Below, in pieces: positions 1-9,111 of a stretch of DNA of 35,478 nt. This DNA comes from Acidithrix ferrooxidans. GTDB lineage: Bacteria > Actinomycetota > Acidimicrobiia > Acidimicrobiales > Acidimicrobiaceae. Both the position numbers and the translations under genes were made by a program. The notes beneath the pieces were generated by a model. The model was given only the letters and a program-made list of their open reading frames with translations. It had not been told where the DNA came from and did not search any database. The stretch is from assembly GCF_000949295.1 (NCBI RefSeq), contig NZ_JXYS01000036.1, positions 1 to 35,478 on the forward strand, in the 5' to 3' direction. How positions within the stretch are numbered: position 1 is the stretch's first letter; each line of letters opens with the position of its first letter.

Positions 1-978
1 TGTGGAGCTTGTGTTGAAGCTTGTCCTGTAGATATAGAACACATCGATGCAATTGTAGATATGCGTCGTTACCAAGTTCTAATGGAGAGCGACTTCCCAA
101 GTGAAGCCCAAGGCATGCTCCGTAACATAGAAAACCAAGGAGACCCATGGGGCCTTGGCTCTTCTCATCGAGGAGATTGGGTATCAGAGCTTGACTTTGA
201 AGTCCCAATAATCACCAATGAGATCCCTGAGGATATCGAATACCTCTTTTGGGTTGGCTGTGCTGGAGCACTAGATGAAAGAGCTAGAAAGGTCACCCAA
301 TCGATTGCTCGCCTACTTCATAGATCTGGAGTCACCTTTGCAATACTTGCAAAGAAAGAGAGCTGCACCGGTGATCCAGCTCGAAGACTAGGCAACGAAT
401 ACCTCTATCAAAGCCAAGCAATGACCAACATAGAGACCCTAAATTCAGCCAAAGCCAAAAAGATCATAGCCTCTTGCCCTCACTGCTTTAATTCCTTAGC
501 CAATGAATATCGTGGCCTAGGTGGCAACTACGAAGTCATCCATCACACCCAACTACTCAAAGAGCTAGTAGATGCCAAAGCACTAGTTCCAACCATTACC
601 CAAGATGCCAAAGTAACCTATCACGACCCATGTTACCTAGGTCGCCACAACAACATCTACGAAGAACCAAGAAGTGTCCTTGGATCGCTTCCAGGACTGT
701 CTTCTGTTGAGATGCACAAGCACAAAGAAAAGGGCTTTTGCTGTGGTGCCGGTGGAGCTCGCATGTGGCTAGAAGAAAAGATCGGCAAGAGAGTAAATGT
801 AGAACGCATGGATCAAGCCCTAGAGATGGATCCAGATATGGTATCTACAGCATGCCCCTACTGCATGATCATGCTAGATGACGCAGTAAAGGCCAAGATC
901 GCTGATGGTGGAGCCAAAGAAGGTGTAGAAGTCCTAGATGTAGCCCAGATCCTCGAGAAGTCACTTGAGGCCAACTAA
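1..978 (+). CDS. Fe-S oxidoreductase with CCG domains (5' end outside window)
   Basis: The reading frame is open from base 1, so this is the C-terminal part of a larger protein. The first residues (CGACVEACPVDI) are the second cluster motif of a 2x[4Fe-4S] ferredoxin domain. Two cysteine-rich CCG domains follow: the first includes FWVGCAG and CPHC, the second CYLGRHN, CCGAGGARMW and CPYC, the CX(n)CCGX(n)CXXC pattern of heterodisulfide-reductase-like subunits. The stretch ESCTGDPARRLGNEYLYQ is typical of the large actinobacterial membrane-linked reductases resembling mycobacterial Rv0338c, where N-terminal membrane helices precede the ferredoxin domain; those would lie upstream of the window. 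The likely role is electron transfer between a flavoprotein or quinone pool and an unknown partner. It ends with TAA. No downstream gene follows on this strand. Family assignment is firm; partner and substrate are unknown. Confidence 0.85.
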   Translation, partial: CGACVEACPVDIEHIDAIVDMRRYQVLMESDFPSEAQGMLRNIENQGDPWGLGSSHRGDWVSELDFEVPIITNEIPEDIEYLFWVGCAGALDERARKVTQSIARLLHRSGVTFAILAKKESCTGDPARRLGNEYLYQSQAMTNIETLNSAKAKKIIASCPHCFNSLANEYRGLGGNYEVIHHTQLLKELVDAKALVPTITQDAKVTYHDPCYLGRHNNIYEEPRSVLGSLPGLSSVEMHKHKEKGFCCGAGGARMWLEEKIGKRVNVERMDQALEMDPDMVSTACPYCMIMLDDAVKAKIADGGAKEGVEVLDVAQILEKSLEAN

Positions 979-1632
979 TGTTTCGCTCACGGAGCTTTTG
1001 AGTCTTTGACGTTAGTATTTTTTGGCGGAAATTGTGCCTTGGATCTTGCTTAGGTGTTCTGGTTTTTTTGGTAGTGGTGTTTTTGCGGGATGCTACTGAA
1101 GGTTTGTCAGATAAAGGCATATGTTGGTGAGCTTTAGTCTTAGGAGGCTCCGCGGGTTGATAGATAGTTACCTTAGGTGAGTGTTGGCTAGAGGCTATGG
1201 GCGAACAGTCTGCCAATTGCCACCGGGTGATTGGTAAAGGGTTGTTGTCTGGTTTGCAATTGATCAATTTGCCTGAGTGTCAATGGCCATTGAGAACTGT
1301 GGTTGTCTCGACCCGGCACTCTTTCAAGGGGAGTTGTAATTAAGTTGATTGAGGATGGGCTATATATCCAAAAGAGACGCCACGAGTGCTCGAGTGGGTT
1401 AAACAGCATATGTTTGATGTGGATCAGGGTGTGTCGTATTATCTGAGGTTCAACGGTTGAGTCTCGGTAAATGAGTTTTTATAAAGGAATCTATCCCTGG
1501 TGTTGGAACCAGGGATAGATTCCTTGGATTTAAGGTACCTAAAAATAATCGTTTATGCAATGTGCCAAAGTAATTCTTTCAGTGGCGTACATCTAACTGT
1601 TCGTAATGGTTCCAGAGGAACTGTTGAGATAG
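979..1632. other. Intergenic stretch with no convincing gene
   Basis: About 650 bases between the Fe-S protein and the convergent lipoprotein gene. Short open frames here lack a ribosome-binding site, recognisable motifs or coding-like composition. The only clear structure is the 17-bp hairpin listed separately. Confidence 0.6.
1484..1525. terminator. Perfect 17-bp stem-loop, possible bidirectional terminator
   Basis: Arms 1484-1500 and 1509-1525 are perfectly complementary (left arm AAGGAATCTATCCCTGG) around an 8-base loop. It lies about 108 bases past the stop of the leftward lipoprotein gene and also beyond the rightward Fe-S gene. Neither strand has a T-run after the stem, so a terminator role is inferred from position and stem strength only; it could equally be an mRNA-stabilising hairpin or a mobile-element relic. 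Confidence 0.45.
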
Positions 1633-2295
1633 TTAGTATCCTGGGGGAAGCGATGCGATTACCGGTGAGACCGTGACGTCTCCACATTGAAGATTCGCGA
1701 TGGTCCTACCGCCATAGGGATTGATAATAGCTTTAACGACGTTGAATCCGTAGTCATTTGGTGGTGTGACCTCAATCGAAGCGGATGTGGGGCAGCTTGC
1801 GCTACCATATCCGGTGCCGTCGGAGTAACCAAGGAGAAAATAGGCGGTTTGGCCGCTTTGGAGAGTGACTTTAGTTACAGGTTCTGAAATTACAGAGACT
1901 GAATTTCCCCGATGTACATAAGTGGGGATGGATCCGCCAGTGCTATTGAGCATCTCTAGACCGGGATATCCCTGCATGTAACATTCGGTTGATGCTGAAT
2001 TAGTCATCGAGAAAGATATACCGATCGATCCTGCCGCGACAGAGGGGCGACCCTCGGTGATGGTGAGCTGACTTGGTACGCATCGTCCGCCCGCGACTCT
2101 TACATCTTTCGGTGCGGTAGTGGTAGTGGTTGGTGGAATTGTTGTCGAGGTAGTGGTTGGTGGAATTGTTGTCGAGGTAGTGGTTGGTGGAATTGTTGTG
2201 GTCGGTGCAGTTTGGCCGCTTGAGCCACATGCTCCAAGTAAAAGGCCGAGCGATAGAACCGCCCAACGGGTTCCGATTTGTTTGAATAGCCGCAC
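1633..2295 (-). CDS. DUF4232-type secreted lipoprotein
   Basis: The N-terminus is a lipoprotein signal: a short basic start, a hydrophobic core and the lipobox LLGAC, predicting lipidation of the Cys and anchoring on the outer face of the membrane. About 40 residues of Thr/Pro repeats (TTTSTTIPP three times) form an extracellular linker. The rest matches the DUF4232 pattern: paired Cys, a GYPG turn, a hydrophobic strand before an aligned Gly-Gln, and a late Cys. DUF4232 domains are common in actinobacterial exported proteins; their ligand is not known. Two GTG starts are possible; the one at 2295 is preferred because AGAGG lies 5 bases upstream, whereas the GTG at 2301 overlaps that sequence. 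The gene is monocistronic, converging on the Fe-S gene. It ends with TAA. Confidence 0.75.
   Translation of the reverse strand: MRLFKQIGTRWAVLSLGLLLGACGSSGQTAPTTTIPPTTTSTTIPPTTTSTTIPPTTTTTAPKDVRVAGGRCVPSQLTITEGRPSVAAGSIGISFSMTNSASTECYMQGYPGLEMLNSTGGSIPTYVHRGNSVSVISEPVTKVTLQSGQTAYFLLGYSDGTGYGSASCPTSASIEVTPPNDYGFNVVKAIINPYGGRTIANLQCGDVTVSPVIASLPPGY
2123..2203. repeat. Three 27-bp tandem repeats encoding the Thr/Pro linker
   Basis: Units begin at 2123, 2150 and 2177; the first two are identical and the third diverges in its last bases. The period is a multiple of three, so copy-number change would lengthen or shorten the surface linker of the lipoprotein by nine residues without breaking the frame. 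Confidence 0.85.
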
Positions 2296-2301
2296 ATTCA
2301 C

Positions 2302-3285
2302 CTCTTCTTATTTAGCGTGGGTTATGTTTGCTTAATTTGTCTATGAACCTTATACCTTAGGCGTTCCATCGGTTATTCGTTGTAAGGGGCTGCTAGACGA
2401 AGGGTAATAGTGGCAGTTCGTTGCTTGGAGATGTACGTAGCGGCAGAAGTTGATCTCCTGGTGCCGTCGGAAACGGTTTTGTACCAACACCTGCTGGAGC
2501 CACTGAAGTACTAGGAGATTGAACCTCCAAAGCCTTATTAGACCTAAAGTTACCGTTAGGGGCTTTTCTTGCGTGACCCATTTGTAATGTAGCCTGATTA
2601 TTGGTTCGGGGTTGGATTAATAGATTAGATAGTTATTAGGTTTTTTCAATGGTAGCTTCGCAGACGCGGTTTGGGTTAGGTGACGGAGACAAATTCATTC
2701 ACAGAACTCATAGGGCACCCGAACTGTCAACTTTTCAGCGTTGTCAGCAAGATTCAGATAGACAACCTTTTGTCGCTGCTCTAGAAAGGTATCTATTATT
2801 GGCGATGTCTTCGGTAGTTTCACATTTCAACTTCTCAAATCGTACTCCTTTCCTCCGTGGAAGTTTGTTCGTGTTAATGGCCAGCGAGATAGGCTTGATT
2901 TTTGCGCGTTTCTCTATTGATTTGACATCTAGCTGGTCCATGTGATTGTTATGGGAGTTTTAATTCCATCGAAGGCATGCGTCAATTAGTAGGTAATTGT
3001 TTGGATTTTTGTGTTGCTAGCTTTGTTGGTGACTCATTCTCGTTCGGCTGCTGGTAGCTGAACGAGAATATGTGCTCTAAATAAGCTTTGGTAATTCTAG
3101 GAAAGTATGAATCAACTGAGCGCTCGTTGGTTTTTGGATGCATGATTTTAGATCAAACTGCAAGCCTATGAGCTTGGTCCGACCTTGTTTTCGATAGGCT
3201 AAACCAAGCTTTCCGAGTGAATAAACAAATTCGGTCCTTCGAGTTCGAGACTTGCTCGGGCCTAGATGAGATCTGGTTGTTTTGA
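2302..3285. other. Intergenic stretch, ~1 kb, no convincing gene
   Basis: Between the lipoprotein start and the end of the leftward dehydrogenase. Open frames of 60-98 codons on both strands overlap each other and show no family motif. The one clear structure is the hairpin at 3036-3069. The lipoprotein promoter should lie in 2302-2400, but no convincing -35/-10 pair stands out. Confidence 0.55.
3036..3069. terminator. 14-bp stem-loop downstream of the nucleotide-sugar dehydrogenase
   Basis: Arms 3036-3049 and 3056-3069 pair over 14 positions with a single G.T wobble and a 6-base loop. It is about 217 bases past the stop codon of the leftward dehydrogenase. No U-tract follows on either strand, so this is a weak terminator call based on position. 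Confidence 0.35.
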
Positions 3286-4578
3286 CTAGTTGTCCCGTCT
3301 TGCTTTGCCAGGACATAAAACCGTAATCTCTGTCAGTAATTGACTCGAAGAGTTGAAGGCTCCAATCACATCAATGAGACAAGGCGGTTCTTTGATTCCT
3401 TGAAGAAGTCCGGGAAGAGTAGTTACCGTGCTCTCATTTGCGCAAATGATGACTGCAGACGTGTCGACAAGAGCCGTATTGACGTCGGCGAATCGGGTTA
3501 GCCCTTCAAAGCCCGAAGGCAATGCTTCGGCTGAATTATCTAGAATCCGAACGTCGTATCCTAACTCTTTGGCCTGTAGCGCTACCTCTAAACCGAAGCT
3601 TCGTCGTAAGGTACTGCTACCAGACTTGTATGCGAGGCCCAGCACGAGTATTGGACCATCTTTGGGACCCTTGGTCTGCACTAAGGCTCTGATTGGCCAG
3701 AGTTTCTGTTCGTTATGACTCTCGAGCACCGCTTCAATGACTGGGATCCGGACTTGGTCCTCATGAGCAAGAGTCTCGAGGTAACGTATGTCTCTGGCGA
3801 GCGTACCGCCGGCTATTGGACCACCTGGAGTAACATAGGCACGTGGTCCTATTCTCCTGTCCGATTTCAGGGCAGCGGCAACATCCCATGCGTTAGCTCC
3901 GTGATGTTCGGCGACACGGGCAATTTCATTTGCGAAGGCCACGGACATTGCCAGAAAACTGTTGAGAGCATGTTTGGATAGCTCAGCCGATTCAACTGAC
4001 ATTGAGACTATCGGTATATCTAATGGAGCTAGGAGCTTTGAAAGTGTGCTTTCGGCCTGCTGCGATGATGTGCCGATGACGATCCGGTCTGCCTCCATAA
4101 AGGAAGAGATAGCAGTTCCTAGGCGAAGATTTTCTGGCGAGTAAGCGAAATCAACACGACAATCTGGTCGGAGCTCTGCAAATCGCTTCTCAATGCGGCT
4201 AGTACTGCCGAGCGGAAGTTGCGAGGATATGACGAGTAATGCTTCATTTCGAAGGTGTAGGAGAACTCGGTCGATGATTTCAAATACTGCGTTGACGTCA
4301 GCTGAGTCGTCATCTCGAACTGGAGTATCAATGGTAATCCATGCTACATCAGCGGTTTTGATAAGGTCGAAGTCGGAACTAAAGGTGAGATTTCCGCTGG
4401 CGACTCCTGTGAGCATTAGGTCCGCTAGACCAGTTTCTTCTAGGGGTAAAACGTTTCGAGTTAGGTCGTTGACCCTTGCAAGATCTTCATCTATGGCTAG
4501 AACTTGATGGCCGAGACTTGCAAGCGATGCGGAGTATACGCAACCTAAATGCCAAAGGCCAATGACTGCTACCTTCAT
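3286..4578 (-). CDS. UDP-glucose/GDP-mannose dehydrogenase family protein lacking the catalytic Cys motif
   Basis: 430 residues, normal family length. The N-terminal Rossmann motif is GLWHLG (residues 7-12), with an acidic residue (AIDED) at the end of strand 2 as expected for NAD. The central domain keeps the family Lys and Asn (SKHALNSFLA, K202 and N206) and SPENLRLG. The substrate-binding C-terminal domain includes LGLAYKSGSSTLRRS. The active-site loop, usually GGxCxPKD with a nucleophilic Cys, reads PIAGGTLARDIRYL (residues 254-267): the Cys is absent and the loop is one residue shorter. Typical members oxidise a nucleotide sugar twice to the uronate for envelope polysaccharides; without the Cys the second oxidation step should fail or use another mechanism. 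ATG start with only a weak ribosome-binding site; TAG stop. No sugar-biosynthesis neighbours. Confidence 0.8.
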   Translation of the reverse strand: MKVAVIGLWHLGCVYSASLASLGHQVLAIDEDLARVNDLTRNVLPLEETGLADLMLTGVASGNLTFSSDFDLIKTADVAWITIDTPVRDDDSADVNAVFEIIDRVLLHLRNEALLVISSQLPLGSTSRIEKRFAELRPDCRVDFAYSPENLRLGTAISSFMEADRIVIGTSSQQAESTLSKLLAPLDIPIVSMSVESAELSKHALNSFLAMSVAFANEIARVAEHHGANAWDVAAALKSDRRIGPRAYVTPGGPIAGGTLARDIRYLETLAHEDQVRIPVIEAVLESHNEQKLWPIRALVQTKGPKDGPILVLGLAYKSGSSTLRRSFGLEVALQAKELGYDVRILDNSAEALPSGFEGLTRFADVNTALVDTSAVIICANESTVTTLPGLLQGIKEPPCLIDVIGAFNSSSQLLTEITVLCPGKARRDN

Positions 4579-5179
4579 GACAATGACCCTGCGCCTTGAC
4601 TATTAGCAGTCCTAGGACAGCTTAGGTGACTTCCGAGGTGAGCTGGCAATGTGGCTATTTTCCTGAGGTTCATTTGATTGCTCATGAAATGCATTCTTTC
4701 GTTTTATGTGAACTCTGTTCGTGCTGCTAAGTGTGTTAGTTGCTATTCATACGCCGACGCGTATTATCGCCTATGGCTAGGGCAATTTGGCTAAAAGGAC
4801 TGGGAGTAAGTCTATCAATCTTCATGACTGTAACTTCTTTTCTTGCTTTGGGCAACTCTTACTTCCCAGAATGATGAGATCTTAACTTGACACTCTTGTC
4901 ATTTCACAAATGGACCCCCTGAAGCTATGTCAAACTTGGTGACGGCGATAAAACGTTTCGACTTAGGTCGTTGACTAGATTCCATAACTTCGTCCATTCG
5001 AACGCTCCTTGGCGCCAGCAAGGTCAATTGGGAGCCTTTAGCAACTGCGACATAGACATTTCATTAATGTCCCCCCCTTTTTTTCTTTGGCAGATAGAAA
5101 ATCGTAGCCCTATCAAGATGAACTTGTCCAGCTACTAGCTATCTTGATATCAACTAGAGATCCCAGTGGTCGAAGGACA

Positions 5180-5226
5180 TTGGAATGGTAGAACGCTTTG
5201 CGTTCTGCCATTCCAAGATTTTTTTC
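5180..5226 (+). terminator. Strong rho-independent terminator with no obvious gene before it
   Basis: Arms 5180-5196 and 5200-5216 form a 17-bp stem (one G.T wobble) with a 3-base TTT loop, followed by GATTTTTTTCC on the plus strand. This is the best intrinsic terminator in the window. No rightward gene lies upstream, so it either ends an unannotated small RNA or is a remnant. Confidence 0.75.
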
Positions 5227-5260
5227 CTAGCAATTTTCCACAGAGTTAGGCAATCTTGGT

Positions 5261-5288
5261 GATTTAGGTCCTCAGTGGGACCTAAATC
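5261..5288. repeat. 11-bp perfect inverted repeat (hairpin)
   Basis: GATTTAGGTCC at 5261-5271 and its complement at 5278-5288 flank a 6-base loop, 35 bases after the terminator. No T-run follows. The function is not evident; it could be an operator or a second hairpin of the same transcript end. Confidence 0.6.
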
Positions 5289-5662
5289 CTGTATTAGGAC
5301 GAAGGGGCCATTGTGGTATTATTATCGCAGTTTATGGTCAGCACACGGGGACTTGGTTCAAGACGGGTCACGGATCAAGCAGGATCTTATATTCGAGTAG
5401 CATCAATCAATCTGATTCAGACTAAGGGTGATGACATGTCAATTCTTAGGTGCTCTCAGGTTCGTTAGATGGGATAGATGTTCTGGTGGGTGTTTTAGAG
5501 ATCTATAGTTGGTAATTGATCGTCACCCAAGGTGCTATTGGAAGAGTCCACGGTTATCCCTATGACCCAAAGCCAGAGGCTTATTCTGATTTAGAAGCTA
5601 ACTTTCCACAATTAAATCCGAATAAATCCGAAGTTCCAGTTATGCACTATCCGTCTTGGTGC

Positions 5663-7057
5663 TCACTCATTATCGCCGCTAAGCCATTGTGGAGGATCGG
5701 AGCCAAGGCGACGAGCAGGAAGTGCCCACTGAAGTGGGGCTCCTTGCACAACAACTGGAGGCGGCAGTCGTAGTGCGTCGCCCCAAGCAGTTCGCTCAAT
5801 TGGACCAATAGGATCAGGTGGAATTGGTGAGTCACTTGGATCAGAAGGGACCTGCAATGGCCCCGATTTGATTAGCAAATCGGCCACACGCGCAAGGGAA
5901 GTCCGCCATCGGCTACCGGCGCCATCAATCTGGCGCTGCGAGAGACCAGTAATCGCCGCGGCGGCTAACAGATAGCCCGTAGCGTGATCGAGTGCCTGCA
6001 CTGGTAGGGGTGCCGGTCGACTGCCATCAGTCATAAGGCGACCCGCATCGGCGATTCCCGAACTCATCTGAACGAGACTGTCGAATCCTCGACGTTGCTG
6101 CCAAGGGCCGGTCCACCCGTACGCATCGAGGCTAACGTCGATAAGCCCGGGACAAACATTCTCACGTACTTCATCTCCGAGTCCAAGGCGGTCTAGGGCG
6201 TCCGCACGGTACCCGTGAACGACGACATCAGCCGAAGCGAGTAGCTCGAGAAAGTGAGTCCTTCCATCTGGCGTGGATAAATTGAGACGAGCGCAGCGCT
6301 TACCTAAGGTGACCTCGGGAACAATCGCGGGCTCATCCCAGTCGGGTGGGTCAATCCTCAGCACCTCGGCGCCCCATCCCGCGAGCAATCGGGTGGCGAC
6401 TGGCCCAGCAAGAACTCGAGTGAGGTCGAGCACGCGCAGTCCATCCAGGGGACGTTCTCTGTTTTCAAACAACCTATTGCGCTGGCTAGCCGTTGATGTG
6501 CGCCGTGTCCACATCAGTGGTTCGCTGGCAACCGCTCGACCCTGGGGATGTTCCTGCCAATCCATAATTGGTCGCATGACAGCCGCTGCACCGCCCGCAC
6601 CTATTACAGCGCTCTCCAACTCTTGAGCCGACCAAGTACCGACGGCGGCAGCGACAGCATCGCGGTCTTCTGGAACCTCTAGAACGGTGAGTGCCGCGGT
6701 GCGATGACGAATAGCGTTGGTGTGAAGTCTGATCCAACCATCACAACACTCGTACTCTCCGCCCACTGCGTCCCATGCCGGTAGGAGATTCCAGCCCTGT
6801 GGTCGGATCGAACCAGCAAACCAGGCCGAGGCCAAGTTTCTATCGACAACCACGCCTGGCGGTGTGTTTCCATCATTCAGGGCCACGAACGAAGCCAACG
6901 ACGAGCCAGCCACGGCGATCGAAGCTTGTGCTAAGTCGCTCACGGCAAATACCGAGGGCAATGAACCTCCATCCAACAACGTCACAGGAGAAAACGGCAC
7001 CGGGGAGCCAAGCGCCGCCTGAAAACTAGCGATGAATTTGAGGGCAGTGTCCGTCAT
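5663..7057 (-). CDS. Class III (CaiB/BaiF-type) CoA-transferase family protein
   Basis: 464 residues from the ATG at 7057, chosen because AAGGAG lies 7 bases upstream; an in-frame upstream extension has no such site. The CoA-transferase III core begins only near residue 203 (PLDGLRVLDLTRVLAGPVA, then LLAGWGAEVLRID), with GKRCARLNLSTPDGR and ADVVVHGYRADALDRLGLG following. The GFDSLVQMSSG motif places the expected catalytic Asp at about D326. The N-terminal 200 residues resemble the part that usually lies C-terminal (DGWIRLHTN, WSAQELESAV), so the domain order looks permuted or duplicated. Members move CoA between carboxylic acids or racemise 2-methylacyl-CoAs. The gene is visibly richer in GC than its flanks, suggesting transfer from a higher-GC donor. 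It is divergent from the SDR gene 566 bases away, and the two may belong to one acyl-CoA or steroid-like pathway. TGA stop. Confidence 0.8.
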   Translation of the reverse strand: MTDTALKFIASFQAALGSPVPFSPVTLLDGGSLPSVFAVSDLAQASIAVAGSSLASFVALNDGNTPPGVVVDRNLASAWFAGSIRPQGWNLLPAWDAVGGEYECCDGWIRLHTNAIRHRTAALTVLEVPEDRDAVAAAVGTWSAQELESAVIGAGGAAAVMRPIMDWQEHPQGRAVASEPLMWTRRTSTASQRNRLFENRERPLDGLRVLDLTRVLAGPVATRLLAGWGAEVLRIDPPDWDEPAIVPEVTLGKRCARLNLSTPDGRTHFLELLASADVVVHGYRADALDRLGLGDEVRENVCPGLIDVSLDAYGWTGPWQQRRGFDSLVQMSSGIADAGRLMTDGSRPAPLPVQALDHATGYLLAAAAITGLSQRQIDGAGSRWRTSLARVADLLIKSGPLQVPSDPSDSPIPPDPIGPIERTAWGDALRLPPPVVVQGAPLQWALPARRLGSDPPQWLSGDNE

Positions 7058-7623
7058 GTCATTACTCCTTCTCGCATCATGCGAACTTGCAAGGACTCCT
7101 TGGGTGGATTCAACTAGATAGCACAACAACTGCGATTATTTTCTCATCTGGAATCTTATAACCCAGAGTCTTTCTAGATCTCCAATTGAGGCTTCTTTGG
7201 ATCATTTTCAAGTCATCGCTTGAGTAGTTTTTCACGTCAGTTGCCTGTTAGCAGATACTTGACGAAATGGCCGGTTGATGTTCTTGATTGGTCTTCTTGG
7301 TCGAACCTCTTGGCCAAGGCGAATGTGGATCGACCAAAAATATGGTACCTCTGTCACTAAAGAGAAGTTTTTATGGCTAGCCAACTGCGACCCCAACTCC
7401 CAAGTGATGGATTTCATGACTTCCAAAGAAAACCTCTGGATTGCCTTTGGTCGTCGCTTTCTCGAGCGCCGCTGGACCGTGGTCATCTGGGGTGCTACAA
7501 AAAGATATAGCACCTCCAGCGTTCAGCAAGAGCTAGGGTCCAAGGGGTGGGCGCAACGATTGGGTGAAATTTAGCCGAATGCGAGAGTAGAATGCGAGGC
7601 AAATACGCATTGGAGCCCCCATA
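7058..7623. other. Divergent intergenic region, CoA-transferase / SDR
   Basis: 566 bases between two divergent starts. A rightward open frame at 7275-7574 (99 codons, Trp-rich, ending just before the SDR) and an antisense frame at 7232-7513 are both uncertain; neither has a family motif or a clear ribosome-binding site. Promoters for both flanking genes should lie here, but no clear hexamer pair could be fixed. Confidence 0.45.
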
Positions 7624-8607
7624 TTGTCAATGCACGATTCACTTATTACGACTAAATTCGATGGAACTAGTACTGCTTGGGACGTGGTAGAGGGTCTCGA
7701 TCTCAGCAACCTTCCTACCATCGTCACCGGTGCTTCTTCTGGTATCGGAGTCGAGACCGCTCGCGCACTTGTTGGTGCTGGCGCCGAAGTAACGTTAGCA
7801 GTACGCAACATCAGCGCGGGTTCAGCCGTAGCTGACAACATAGTGAGATCGACTGGTAACGACTGCGTAAGGGTAGTTTCGCTGGACCTGGCCGACAGTG
7901 CCTCGATAGCTAGTTTTCTCGATCGCTGGAATGGCCCATTGCATCTGCTTATCAACAATGCCGGTATCATCCCAAGTACGCTGCTCCGAACGCCAGAGGG
8001 CTGGGAGCTGCAATTTGCTACCAATTATCTTGGTCACTTCGCCTTAAGCTGCGGCTTGCATGATGCCCTAGCCAAGGGCGCTCGTGCTCAGGGTGACGCA
8101 CGTATTGTCTCGCTGAGCTCTGGTGGTCACATGCGTTCACCGGTTGTATTTGACGATATCCAGTTTGAACGTCGCGACTATGATCCGCAAGTTGCCTACG
8201 CTCAGTCTAAAACGGCGGACTCGCTCTTTGTGGTCGAAGCTACACGCCAGTGGAAAGCAGATGGCATTGTAGCTAATGCCGTCAATCCTGGTGGTGTTGC
8301 TAGCGGGTTGCAAAGGGATTTCACGCAGAAGCAAAGGGATTATTTGGCAGAAGCGCAAGCAGCGGGTGTCTTTGTCTACAAGACTGCCGAGCAAGGGGCA
8401 GCTACCACCCTTGTTGCAGCTGTGAGCCATGAATTTTCTCAAACTGGAGGCCATTACCTTAGTGACTGCAACGAAGCACCGACAGTCCCTAATGACAGCG
8501 ATTTGTTTGCTAATGGTAACGCCGTAAAGGAGTGGGCGATTGACCCATCAACCGCACGGAGGCTGTGGATGGTGTCGCTTTCTCTTCTCGACCAACCTGT
8601 TCAATAG
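7624..8607 (+). CDS. Short-chain dehydrogenase/reductase (retinol dehydrogenase-like)
   Basis: 327 residues. All classical SDR motifs are present: the cofactor motif TGASSGIG (35-42), R61 after strand 2 (favouring NADP), NNAG (111-114), the catalytic Ser in SLSSGG (~165) and YAQSK (Y192, K196), followed by NPGGV. The long C-terminus and the NYLGHF motif resemble the WWOX/retinol-dehydrogenase group, which reduces or oxidises lipophilic carbonyls; the real substrate is unknown. The TTG at 7624 has GGAG 8 bases upstream and is preferred over the in-frame ATG at 7630, which is 14 bases away. It ends with TAG. Position opposite the CoA-transferase gene suggests a shared acyl-CoA or aliphatic degradation role, but this is inference. 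Confidence 0.85.
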   Translation: MSMHDSLITTKFDGTSTAWDVVEGLDLSNLPTIVTGASSGIGVETARALVGAGAEVTLAVRNISAGSAVADNIVRSTGNDCVRVVSLDLADSASIASFLDRWNGPLHLLINNAGIIPSTLLRTPEGWELQFATNYLGHFALSCGLHDALAKGARAQGDARIVSLSSGGHMRSPVVFDDIQFERRDYDPQVAYAQSKTADSLFVVEATRQWKADGIVANAVNPGGVASGLQRDFTQKQRDYLAEAQAAGVFVYKTAEQGAATTLVAAVSHEFSQTGGHYLSDCNEAPTVPNDSDLFANGNAVKEWAIDPSTARRLWMVSLSLLDQPVQ

Positions 8608-9111
8608 CGTTCATGAATATCCTCGGCGAACTGGCCCTTTAGATTCGATACGCCAGCTTTGGCAAGGAAACAATAAGTTTGGGATATCGCAAAAGAAATG
8701 GGGTGTTCTCACTTAGGGTATCGATGTAATGTTACCTGGACAAGCTAGTGATTGAAAAACCTGATATCTGGATACCACGAAAAAGTGCCTTATGAGCAAA
8801 TGAGGCTGAGGATATCTGACATGAAATTTTATCAGGTGCTTTAATGAGCTAGATAACCAGATCCTTGGGTAGATCCCTAGGTAGATCTCATTCTAGAGCG
8901 TCAAGAGAGATAAAGAAGGCAAATGGTGGATGAGATTCATATCGACTTTAGCCCATCTCAATGCTCTTTTCGAAATACAGGGCAATACCAAACGGCCTAA
9001 AGCATCAAAACTCACTTACAAAGCCCAAGGTTTTAAGGAGACATTGTTTCCTGGTGAGATTGTTTCCTGGTGAGATTGTGGCTCGAGAAATTGTGCTTCC
9101 CATGGAGATAG
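8608..9111. other. Intergenic stretch with no convincing gene
   Basis: About 500 bases. A 16-bp unit (ATTGTTTCCTGGTGAG) is repeated head to tail at 9043-9074. No supported reading frame, RNA or promoter was found. Confidence 0.55.

Larger units (their letters stand above)
4579..5662. other. Intergenic stretch, ~1.1 kb, with hairpins and a possible gene relic
   Basis: No well-supported gene. About 30 bases at 4952-4980 closely resemble the stretch of the neighbouring dehydrogenase that encodes VNDLTRNVL, read on the same strand, suggesting a tiny duplicated or decayed piece. A poly-C/poly-T run lies near 5070-5083. A rightward open frame from TTG 5516 (85 codons, beginning MIVTQGAIGRVHGYPYDPKP) looks fairly protein-like to about 5655 but then runs into the antisense of the CoA-transferase gene; it could be a truncated 5' gene end and matches no family I recognise. 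The terminator (5180-5226) and hairpin (5261-5288) are listed separately. Confidence 0.5.

Noticed and set aside
2120-2335. Val/Gly-rich plus-strand frame opposite the lipoprotein
   Set aside because: Antisense shadow of the Thr/Pro repeat; the minus-strand frame has signal peptide, lipobox and domain.
7275-7574. 99-codon rightward frame before the SDR
   Set aside because: No motif, unclear start, an equally long antisense frame; kept only as a remark in the intergenic entry.
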